64,000 nucleotides of DNA from Cokeromyces recurvatus (taxonomy: Eukaryota; Mucoromycota; Mucoromycetes; Mucorales; Mucoraceae). Location of the stretch: positions 69,501-133,500 of the forward strand of contig NW_026251406.1 in NCBI RefSeq assembly GCF_025118155.1, read 5' to 3'. Positions 11,626-20,426 of this stretch are shown piece after piece (positions within the stretch are counted from its first letter, which is position 1; every line of letters begins with the position of its first letter). The translations under genes and the position numbers were made by a program. The notes under the pieces are model-generated. The model was not told where the DNA came from, did no database searches, and saw only the letters and a list, made by a program, of their open reading frames with translations.

Positions 11626-11658
11626 TATAAAACTGACGCATTGCAATATGAACAATAA

Positions 11659-13700
11659 TAAAAAATTAAAAAAAATTAATACAAAGACTAATATGAATAT
11701 GAATAAATATATTTTAATACCTTTGACTTTGTCTTGTTTCTTTATTTTTTTTACTGAATAAAATAAAAAAATGTCGATATATATCATAGATTTAAAAAAT
11801 AAACTGGAAACCATTATGATAGTATATTTTGTATTCTTTTTTTTTAATGATGAGTTGATGGAGATCAATGGTAATGTTAATTTTGTTAAAATAATTCAAC
11901 ATTGCAGTAATTAGAGAACAGATTCTCACTATTGATACAATTAATATCGCTAATGTGGACTGGAATTCATTACTTCTCTAGAAATCCGTGTTCTTCTGAT
12001 TAAAAGACTGAAATTGAGATTAGGTTTTTTAAAATTTTTAAAAATGAGATGAATGAAATTAAATAAAATAAAAAAAAATCTTTGTCATTTTTTATTTAAA
12101 ATGAGTAATCACTGATTTTTTTATGAATTTGATCTTAATTCTCTTTTTCTCTTTTTTTTACATGTGTTGTAATCATGTTGACGTAACATTACATAAATAC
12201 AATTATAATAATTGAAAAAAGAATAACTAGATTTCCCTAATTAACAGTTACATTAGATTTATTTTTTCACATGTGTTATTTTAATTAATTAACATCAATG
12301 TTCACATCAGCATAAATAAAATAATCATATATTTTGTTTATTAGTTGTCCAACTAAATACTTTAATTGTTCTCCATTTCAGTTAATAATCTATATATATG
12401 TTTTTTTTAATTTTTGCTGTTTTGTATATTTGTATATTAAAAAAAGAAGATTTTAAAATCTTATCGTTTTTTTTAACTGACGTCAGTAAAATAAGAATAT
12501 TTACATTTTAGTAAATATTTTCTTGCTGGATTAAATAGCCGCCAATTTTAGCTGTCAGCTTTAAAAAAAAATAAACAAAGAAATTGCAAAGTGCTTTTCA
12601 AATTCAGATTAAACCTTCAAATTTCAATTTCCGTTAGTCTGATTGGCTAAAGCTCCAAAATTTATAATTTTTACAAGTGATATTGCTCACAACCAAAATA
12701 AAAAATATTAATATTTGCAGTAAACATGTATTTTTTTTTTACATATATTCAAAATAATTCAATATATAATGTATATTATATTTTTTATTTGAACATTCTA
12801 TAGTAAAAATTGATAAAATTATAAACTTTAAAATTTTACCAAAATTTTGCATATAACCTGTATCGTAGTAGGTCCCGGTTATTAAAAGTTTTTCCGGTGG
12901 ACTAAATTTTTGTGTGCAAATTTATATTTCTATACCACTTGTCAACAATGATACGTCTGCGGTGCTTAGGTGTCAAATAATAAAATAAATACTGATAAAC
13001 TAAACTTAAATATAAAAACTAAATAAGACTCAAACTCAAATAACCAAACGAAACGACAATCTTGACAATATCTTCTTTATCCAAGTTCTTCTCTTGACAA
13101 TGTTTATTAATATTCTTTTTCAATTGCCTCAGCTGTAATTGTAGTACTCAATGCACGCAATTAATTTATTATCAAAAAAAAGCTCTCTTTATTAAAGATT
13201 TAAGAAAAATAAAATATTTATCATAATTATAAGAAAACACCCGGAAATAACTACAAGTCACGTGACACTGGAAGCAATTTGGTGTGTATTATCCTTGAAT
13301 TCGACCTGTAAACAGATGTTTCAAATAGTGATTCCAGGTTACCTTTAAACGGACGTTTAAAGGGTATCCTTGAATCACAGCTTGAAACAGATGTTTAAAG
13401 GTACTGTATTACATCTGTGAAAGCTCTGAAAAAAACACGAACTGACCTTCATTTTAGAATTATATAACCCTTTTCATTTGCTACTTCTTTAACGACAGCA
13501 TCCTTTACTATTGGCCTTATTATGAATGATTCTCAATTTTATGTTTACATTTAATTGGACCATATACACATCTTTTTGTGGCTTTTATATTACATATCCT
13601 TTTGCTTTATTGGTTTAAAATATTATATATTATTTATTTTGTAGGCCTTTACATGCCATATATAGAATCTTATTTATATATATTTGTTTACAAAAAACGC
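11659..13700. other. gene-free AT-rich stretch
   Basis: No supported gene. At 13,290-13,430 there is a cluster of short inverted and direct repeats around AAACAGATGTTT, including the near-palindrome CCTTTAAACGGACGTTTAAA at 13,342. It might be the core of a small non-autonomous element, but no flanking duplication could be fixed. Confidence 0.5.
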
Positions 13701-13715
13701 GATTTTTATTTATAA

Positions 13716-13716
13716 A

Positions 13717-13786
<70 letters not shown>

Positions 13787-13852
13787 TAATAATACAATAA
13801 TACAATAATACAATAATACAATAATACAATAATACAATAATACAATAATAAT
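13716..13852. repeat. (AAT)n microsatellite passing into (ACAATAAT)n
   Basis: An uninterrupted AAT/TAA trinucleotide run of about 70 bp is followed by about seven copies of an ACAATAAT-type unit. The Ile/Tyr-rich ORF reading through it on the minus strand is an artefact of the repeat. Confidence 0.95.
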
Positions 13853-13934
13853 ATAGAAAATATATTTATATAATATTGTATTCATTGCATTTCTTTGTAT
13901 AGTCGAAATAAAGTATTGTATATAATAGAAGAAA

Positions 13935-14660
13935 TACTTACCTTTGATACGTCTTCATTAGCACAAACACTTGTATTAGCCAGTAGAACCTTTTGTAATA
14001 ACATGTGCAGTAGTTACAAGAATCTTTATCTATATATCAATAATTAAAAATAAAGTAAATATTAGCTATTGTAATCCTATAGAAGAAATTATACTCTACT
14101 CTAAAGTGTTTACCTTTTAAAGGACCCAAAAGAAAAGCGATTAGTAACTGCCAATGTATGCCAGAATTAACTAGAGAAAGTAATACTATTTATACAAATT
14201 AATAAAAGTTAGAATTAATAATAAGATAGAAAAATAATACATACCAAAAAGTATTTGAACATATCGTTTATCCTTAGGCACAAAGAAGGGATAAAAGTAA
14301 AAAGAGTGGCACTTACTAAATAGTAAACATATAACAGCATAAGATATAAATTGAAATAAGATTTATACAAAAAAGAATAGCTTACCTTATATATTATAAC
14401 AACTTATCTATTATTACAACTTATATATTATTGCAACGTTTCCTATTAATATTATTCAGTCGAAGAGTTAAATGAATCGATCGATATCAACTTCGTATTA
14501 CATAGAATACTTACCTTCTTTGATAAATACAAGTTGCATTTTTCCTATTTTTTTTTTTTGAAAATAAAAATAACGCGTCAGTATAAGATTATTGTCTTTT
14601 ATCAAATGATATTATATTAATGAATGACAATTAAAAGGATATACTTACCTAATAGCTATC
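13935..14660 (-). other. cluster of splice-donor-like motifs, possible decayed intron-rich gene
   Basis: On the minus strand, (G)GTAAGTA or GGTAAGC/GGTAAAC occurs near 13,935, 14,112, 14,381, 14,508 and 14,642, each about 70-180 bp apart. Two neighbouring candidate exons (14,116-14,172 and 13,942-14,029) join in one frame as ...HWQLLIAFLLGPLK then DKDSCNYCTCYYKRF. The other candidates contain stops. No start or end was found and the product is unrecognised, so this may be a decayed gene or chance. Confidence 0.25.
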
Positions 14661-14961
14661 ATTGATTAGCATTAATGTTGTAAAGAAAATAATTGAGAAA
14701 AGATAAAAGAAAAGATAAAAGAAAAGATAAAAGAAAAGGAAAGAAAGAAAAGGAAAGAAAAAAAAAGAAAAGAATAAAATTTTTTCGTCGAAAGTTAACT
14801 GAATTATATAAAACTTACTGAGACACGTAGTGGTGGTGATATCAAGTGTCATTACAAGAGGAAAATGAAACTGGAATTAAATTATACTTATAGTACATAT
14901 TTTTAATTACAAAGTACTAACTCACTAAGCAACAATATAACAATAACTCTAGAAAGTTGAA

Positions 14962-15260
14962 AAAAGAAGGACAGTATTTGCTGTACATGGTGAGGCAATC
15001 TCTCAAAGGCTACAATTGCCGTACAAGACATGTCAAATCTTCTTAAAGGAGGAGTACATGTCTGATGAGCTTGGAAATGTAACGTTATTGAAGAGAAAGC
15101 GTCCTATTCTATTTGGAGAAGTAAACTTGTAAATCAAAAAAAAATACATTTGTATTTCATTATTATAACACAAACTAATATGTATTGTTGCCTTTTTTTT
15201 CTCTACAAGCTGCAATCTCGTTGTATTAAGTTATCAGTATTATCATAGTCCAATAATCAT
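14962..15260 (+). pseudogene. decayed second copy of the unknown gene family of 8937
   Basis: After an acceptor CTCTAG the text reads KVEKRRTVF, matching KLERRREVQ after the acceptor AATAATAG at 9620, so the intron position is conserved. Both then contain K-E-YMSDE (EEYMSDELGN here, KEYMSDEEDG there) and a basic stretch (LLKRKRP against LRRRKIP), followed by a GTAA donor. The next exon (LQSRC) ends quickly. There is no identifiable upstream part. It is a remnant, but it shows that the family is repeated. Confidence 0.5.
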
Positions 15261-16768
15261 ATACTATATAGAAAAAAAAAGCGAATATTATCATGTTAAT
15301 CGGCTTGGTAAATGTAAATTACTTTTATTCACGATTGACATCGTAAACACACAATTACTCATGGCTCATTACGCATTGAGAAATAAATGTAAATAATATA
15401 AAAAGCTGTTATAATTGTTCTGAATGATGTTAAACTTTTTTTTATTTTTTTTTCTAATTAATATAATGTGTTAATTTAAATGGGTAATAATGTTGACATT
15501 ATATACATGATTGAACTTTATAGCGATAGGTGAATGCATGCGTATTATACATTTGGTACATTAGCATCTATATTTTTGGTTATTGATGGTTGCATGTTGA
15601 CTAATTATAGTGATTCCTATAAACGCTTTAATAAAGACAGTAATAAATCTAAAGAACTAAAAAAAAAAAATCACAGTGGCTCGTGTTATTTGACATAGTT
15701 GAGTTTCAATAACAATTTAAATTTTATGTTTCTTTTTTAAATAAAAAAAATACAAAGCACATTTGCATGTTCATCATTTAAATCGTTTTTTATTTATTAT
15801 TGCAACAATACGATGTTCACTTGATTATTTTCAAAACAGATTACTATGTATTTTTATAATTTATTTATTTTTTTTTTGAAATTGAAATAAAATTAGAGTT
15901 GAAATGTGTTGACATTAACATTAACCTTGGAATCTGCTCATTACTCATTAAACTCATTATTATTATTTTGTTTGCTGAATACAAAAAAGATGAAATAATT
16001 ACACAAATATAAATAATTTTTATATACTTTATTCTATTGAATATAATATAAAGAGACAACATCTATTAATCATATTATTCAAAAAAAATGAATATGTGTT
16101 TATTTTTACTTTATTTTTTTTCTACCTTTTTATTTTTCTATTTTCTTTTTTCTACTCTTTTTTTTGGACCACTTTTTTTTATATTTTTTTTATACCTTTT
16201 TTTTTATACCTTTTTTTTATACCTTTTTGTTATAACCTTTTTTTTACTTTGACTTTTTATTTTATTTTTATGTGTTTAAAACCTACAACAGCTTGCTTAC
16301 TTTGAAAAAAGACATCTACATTTAAAATACCGATATTTTTCATAGAATAAGCTCTAAAAATACTTAATTTTTTCAAAAAAAATGACAAAGTACTTTAAAA
16401 TACAGCAATTTTTTTTTAATTTTTTTATTTAGCCAATAATTTTTATTAAAATCTCTCAATAAAAAAATATATTTTACAGCTAAAATTGACAAAATATAAA
16501 AATTAATAAAACAATGAGTTTTTGCAGTACACTTTTCGTTTTTTTTTGTATATATGTTTATAAAATAACTATACTAATATGAATATAATTTTTATTTGGC
16601 AGTTTTATATCAAAAAAACCAAAAAACCAAATTTCACCAAAAACAGTGAAAAAAAATTAATGCTTAAACATCTGTGTAAATATCCTGGAAACACCTCTTG
16701 CTTCCAGTGTGACTGGTAACTTTAGAAGTGTAATTTGGGAGTTATTACTCACCTTGTCAACAACAATT
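15261..16768. other. gene-free AT-rich stretch
   Basis: No supported gene. Long imperfect T-rich runs (16,120-16,260) produce Phe/Tyr-rich ORFs that are low-complexity artefacts. Confidence 0.6.
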
Positions 16769-16840
16769 GCCCTTATAGCTCAGTGGTAGAGCGTTTGTCT
16801 TGTAAACAAAAGGTCCGTTGTTCAATCCAGCGTGGGGGCA
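16769..16840 (+). tRNA. tRNA-Thr (anticodon UGU)
   Basis: The cloverleaf folds fully. Acceptor GCCCTTA pairs with TGGGGGC, with A as the discriminator base. The D arm is GCTC AGTGGTA GAGC. The anticodon arm is TTTGT CTTGTAA ACAAA, with TGT in the loop. The T arm is CGTTG TTCAATC CAGCG. Total 72 nt, no intron, CCA not encoded, as for a nuclear tRNA. The internal promoter boxes are TAGCTCAGTGG (A) and GTTCAATCC (B). It reads ACA codons as Thr. It lies just upstream of a dead Tc1 copy. Confidence 0.95.
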
Positions 16841-17024
16841 ATTTTTTTCTATTCTGCAGTAGCTGCGGGAACTTGCTTAACTTTTTTTTTCTACTTTATA
16901 CACTATGTCTGGGTGTCAACGTTTAGTATAATTTACAAAATTGGTTAATTCTAAATGTTTAATTGGCTAAATAAAAATATTACTTTGTTTTTTTTGGTAA
17001 AACTACAATATGAAATAAATGAAT

Positions 17025-17240
17025 TTAGTAATTTGTATATCCTTCTTTAGTCTTAATGACAGCTTTAGTTCTATGTCAACTTTTTGGCACAGTTATTTAA
17101 CGTTTTTTTGTGTGGGTAGGGTATTGACCTAATCTTGATTTTAACTGATTGCCGATGTGCTCAATAGAGCTCAAGTCTGGACTATTAGGTGCCCACGTAT
17201 GCATATAGTTAATGCCCTCCTGTTGAAGCTGTTATAGAAT
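17025..17240 (-). pseudogene. decayed Tc1 transposase (element-C-like), internal deletion
   Basis: On the minus strand EGINYMHTWAPNSPDLSSIE matches GINYMHVWSPNSPDLNPIE of element C, followed by QYPTHTKK against EYPTHPKN. After a loss of about 30 codons it continues to AVIKTKEGYTNY and a stop at 17,025 (element C ends AVIKAKGGYTKY). The catalytic Glu region is kept, but the rest of the gene is gone. Confidence 0.85.
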
Positions 17241-17270
17241 AAGCTCTGGATATAAGCATAAGTAGTGTTA

Positions 17271-17944
17271 TAGTGACCCACGAAACTGGCCCAATGTTCT
17301 GCATTTTTTTCCTTTAGTGATACATTACTCGCCGTTAGAACAAGCTACATACACAATTCTTGTATCACTATAACCACTGAAGAGTTCTCTACATACTTAT
17401 ATATAATTTAATGTGGAAATATAATTTATAATTTAAACAGAAATTAAAGTTTAAAAGAATGATGTACACTATTTCCCAAAATTATTGGGCGAAAAAAGTG
17501 AAAAAAAATGGACCTGTTGTATATATGATGATGTATTACAAAATATAGTATAGATATTCAATCATTATCAAAGTGGGATGATGTTATCATATATTAGTGG
17601 TGCACTTCATGTACACGATACTAATCTACTTTAGTATATGAGACACACCTGTGTTAGAATGAAACTATAAAATTACAGAGATGTTATGTAATAGATGTCT
17701 TAAACATGAAAGAAGAATAGTTGCTAATCAATATATAAAATACTTAATATTGAAAATTAATTACCTATAAGAAGCACTATCTTCAGTATGGTTATGCACA
17801 ATTATAAACAATCTCTAAAGAGTTATAGAATAGAAACTTGAGGAGTTGATTAGAAGATGATAGAGATATATGTTTCAATAAAGAAACAATATTGTATCAA
17901 TTCGAGATCATTCTGAAGTTCTAAAAAAATTATTTAGTTTAATT
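17271..17944. other. AT-rich spacer
   Basis: No gene. At 17,272-17,294 AGTGACCCACGAAACTGGCCC resembles a Tc1-type end (compare CAGTGACTCACAAAACTG of element B), but no partner end was found. Confidence 0.4.
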
Positions 17945-18245
17945 TGAGATACCATTGGTAACTAATTATTTGAATCAGATTAGCATTTGAAACATAACTG
18001 ACAGCTGAGATTAATTGATCAGTCAGGTTCTTCATTATCAAGGTTAAACAAGATTCATAATTATCTATTGGATATGTCTATGGTTTTATAATATTAAATC
18101 AAGAAGTTTTACCCGTTTCCAGAAGATATAAATAAGGATCCATTTTGTATAATTTTAAAAGGACAGCTTTTTTGAAATAAAAGAATTAAACAAAGTTTTC
18201 ACAGACTTTTATTGTTTCTTATATTTTTCTTTTATATTATTTTTT
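17945..18245 (+). repeat. LTR-like module Z, copy 1
   Basis: The module aligns over its length with 25,805-26,110 (shared: TTCTTCATTATCAAGGT, TATGTCTATGGTT, AGAAGTTTTAC, TTTCCAGAAGATAT). It has a TATA box (GATATAAATAAGGA at about 18,128), CATTTTGTATA, then an AATAAAAGAATTAAAC poly-A-type signal and AAGTTTTCACAGAC. This is the layout of an LTR with U3, R and U5. No internal retrotransposon genes adjoin it, so a solo LTR is likely. Confidence 0.55.
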
Positions 18246-18350
18246 CTTCTTAATCAATAGGACCAAAGTCAGAAAAAAATTAGGCTCATAAATTATTTTA
18301 AAATGGGTTCAAATGTTGGTGGATCAAGTGCACCAAATTATTTATTTCTT

Positions 18351-18990
18351 TTAAATGGGCTTATAGTCTAAACAATTACTAAATTTTGAGATAGAATACG
18401 TACAGAAACCTTGAAGGTCACTGATAAGTACTTCGTTACAAGCATCTTGGATTCGCGAGGTTAATGTTTCTTCGTCTAAAAATGTCTCTCTCTTTAGCTT
18501 ACTCTTACATACAGTCCAAAATTGCTCAATAGGATTAAGCTCCGATGAGTAGGGTGGAAGACAAATACATCCATAACCTCAACCCTCAATATAGAGTTGG
18601 ATGTCTTTGTTGGTATGAATAGGGGTATTATCCATTACGATGTAATAACCCTTTAATTCATCATATTTATCCATAACGTCCAAGGTGCCAGCAATGAAGT
18701 TAAGGTAATGGCCTGTTACGGTACCACCTTTTCCCTTTTTCTTAGTCAAGGATGGCCCATTAACCACAGTTTTCCTTTTCTATTGAGAAGCCGTTAATTT
18801 GGGTCGTTTTACTCTCTCGTTGACAACACCCAGGGTGGATAAAACACCAAAAACTGTTGTCATTTTTGCCCTTGTCTTGGGCACACGAACAACGGCACGA
18901 GATCCTTTTTTAGATCATACAAAAGAACGTTTTATGTTAATGTGAAATGCGGCTTCATCAACAAAAACACAATTACTCATGAAGTTCATA
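18351..18990 (-). pseudogene. dead transposase related to element D (in-frame stops)
   Basis: A single minus-strand frame runs from NCVFVDEAAFHINIKRS to a C-terminus ending CLDYKPI and a stop at 18,351, without any frameshift. It is interrupted only by three in-frame stops (after KRSFV, after LTASQ and after QLYIEG). It matches the transposase at 23,164-24,507 throughout, including GKGGTVTGHY, IVMDNTPIH and ELNPIEQFW, and both end in KPI. The N-terminal half is missing; homology stops at the 205-bp inverted-repeat unit at 18,996. Confidence 0.88.
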
Positions 18991-18995
18991 CACTA

Positions 18996-19200
18996 ACTCA
19001 AAAAATGGTTTCAATGTTCTCTAAAAATTCAGTTTTTTTCTTTTTTCTTCACATCATTAAACTGAAACGGCTAAAAATTGAACACAGTAATAGTGTGCAT
19101 ATATTTCCATTTTTGGTAGAAATCTCTTCATAGTCACGTGATATACGGTCAACTTACTGGTTTTGAAAAATGATCACCCCATTGAAACCATTTTTTGAGT
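18996..19200. repeat. 205-bp unit bounded by a perfect 21-bp inverted repeat
   Basis: ACTCAAAAAATGGTTTCAAT(G) at 18,996-19,016 is the exact reverse complement of 19,180-19,200. The interior is non-coding. It has the size and form of a MITE. The left flank has TA at 18,994-18,995, but no TA directly follows the right end, so a target duplication is not shown. Confidence 0.6.
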
Positions 19201-19241
19201 TTTCTATTTTTTTCGCATAAATTTACTGATTTTATGTATAT

Positions 19242-20426
19242 GTGACTGCTATTGAGAAAGTAAGTACTATGAGCATGAGGGACCCTGTAGGTATTTTATT
19301 GTTTGTTCATCTATTCATTTTTTTCCAATTAAGAATTGCAATCTATAAAAAAAACATAAAGCCCATTTCTGTTGAAATTAAGCAAAACATTGAATGTCTT
19401 CTTCGTGATGGCGGTCAATATAGTGACATTAGTAAGCGTACAGGTGTCTCAGTTGCAACGATTAGTCGCATTTCAAAAGAAATCGGCATTACTCGAAATG
19501 CCCATCATGGTCGTAATGGAACATTCAGCACTAATGAGGGTAGATTAATATTACGAAAGTTTGCAACTGGTCAGTTTACTACAGCAGCACAAGCAGCTAG
19601 GAGACTTCAAGGAGAAGGTAAGAAAGTAAGTGCGCAAACTATTCGTAATCTCTTGAAAGATGGAAATTTCGAATCTGATGTCAAACCGTCATCTGTGCCA
19701 TTGACATCTGAGCGAAAAAAAGAACGACTTCAGTTTGCAAAAACGTATCGTAATTGGACTGTACATGACTGGAGAAGGGTTGTATTTAGTGATGAAACAA
19801 AAGTGAATCGTTTAGGGTCCGATGGCAAGATATGGACCTGGGTCAAAAAAGGAGAGCCTCTGCGGGACCATAATCTGAACTATAAATACAAGCATGGCGG
19901 AGGAAGTCTATTTCTTTGGAGTTGTATTACTAGTCAAGGACCCGGCTTTATCACTAAAATTGATGGTGGTATGGATTCCAAGTTATATTGTGAAATCCTT
20001 GAAGGCGATTTCCTCGAAACACTAAAAGATTATGGGCTTAAAGTTGAGGATGTTGTTTTTCAACATGATAATGATTCAAAGCATACATCTAAAATGACTA
20101 CCAAATGGCTTCAAGATCATCATGTTGAAGTACTTAATTGGCCAGCATATTCACCAGATTTGAATCCTATAGAAAATTTCTGGTATTTTTTAAAACGCGA
20201 ATTATATAGTTTTGAAGAACCCCCTAAAAGTATGCATGAATTATGGAAACGTGTAGCCAATATTTGGTACAAAAAAGTAACGAAAGAGATGTGTCTTAAA
20301 TACATTGATAGTATGCCAGACCGTATTGAAGCAGTCATAAAAGCTAAAGGAGGAAAAACAAAATACAGTGACTCACAAAACTGTTCACGAATTTGCAAAT
20401 TTTACATAATTAGTGACATTTATTAG
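19242..20426 (+). CDS. Tc1-like transposase (element A), 3' end split by element B
   Basis: A Tc1/mariner DDE transposase with N-terminal helix-turn-helix segments (YSDISKRTGVSVATISR) and the catalytic motifs VFSDETKVN, QHDNDSKHTS and SPDLNPIENFW. The genuine part ends at ...AKGGKTKY, where element B enters at 20,366; the remaining 20 codons shown belong to B's end. Across B the frame would close as KYY-stop at 22,030-22,032. The true start is unclear: the annotated ATG gives a hydrophobic leader, and homologous sequence begins near KPISVEIKQ, preceded by ATA, so the original ATG may be lost. The inverted ends of A were not found. Confidence 0.85.
   Translation: MTAIEKVSTMSMRDPVGILLFVHLFIFFQLRIAIYKKNIKPISVEIKQNIECLLRDGGQYSDISKRTGVSVATISRISKEIGITRNAHHGRNGTFSTNEGRLILRKFATGQFTTAAQAARRLQGEGKKVSAQTIRNLLKDGNFESDVKPSSVPLTSERKKERLQFAKTYRNWTVHDWRRVVFSDETKVNRLGSDGKIWTWVKKGEPLRDHNLNYKYKHGGGSLFLWSCITSQGPGFITKIDGGMDSKLYCEILEGDFLETLKDYGLKVEDVVFQHDNDSKHTSKMTTKWLQDHHVEVLNWPAYSPDLNPIENFWYFLKRELYSFEEPPKSMHELWKRVANIWYKKVTKEMCLKYIDSMPDRIEAVIKAKGGKTKYSDSQNCSRICKFYIISDIY

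Larger units (their letters stand above)
8937..11658 (+). pseudogene. unknown multi-exon gene split by transposon C
   Basis: Four exons can be built: 8937-9161, 9252-9553, 9621-9809 and 9880 onward, all with GT-AG junctions. Exon 2 needs one extra base in an A8 run at 9465-9472 to stay open. Exon 4 runs in frame to 10008, where element C (10,011-11,625) is inserted. Joining across the element at the duplicated TA keeps the frame for nine more codons (KTDALQYEQ) to a TAA at 11,656-11,658. The product is about 270 aa, starts MSAPVKNNRM, has an Arg/Lys-rich middle (KLERRREVQ) and a KEYMSDEEDG motif. Family unknown. A decayed relative at 14,962-15,250 shares this motif and an intron position. Confidence 0.6.

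Noticed and set aside
13630..13845. Ile/Tyr-rich minus-strand ORF
   Set aside because: It is the translation of an AAT/ACAATAAT microsatellite.
13716..13852. Regular repeat considered as a CRISPR-like array
   Set aside because: Simple microsatellite with no spacers, in a eukaryotic context.
16096..16305. Phe/Tyr-rich ORF resembling a membrane protein
   Set aside because: Low-complexity T-runs; no conserved residues, and no supporting splice or start context.
17271..17294. Tc1-type end AGTGACCCACGAAACTGG as border of a full element
   Set aside because: No matching inverted partner or TA duplication could be found in the window.
18301..18371. ATG with MGSNVGGSSAPNYL right after LTR-like module Z, possible gag start
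   Set aside because: Too short, and its end overlaps the last codons of the dead transposase on the other strand; no further gag sequence.
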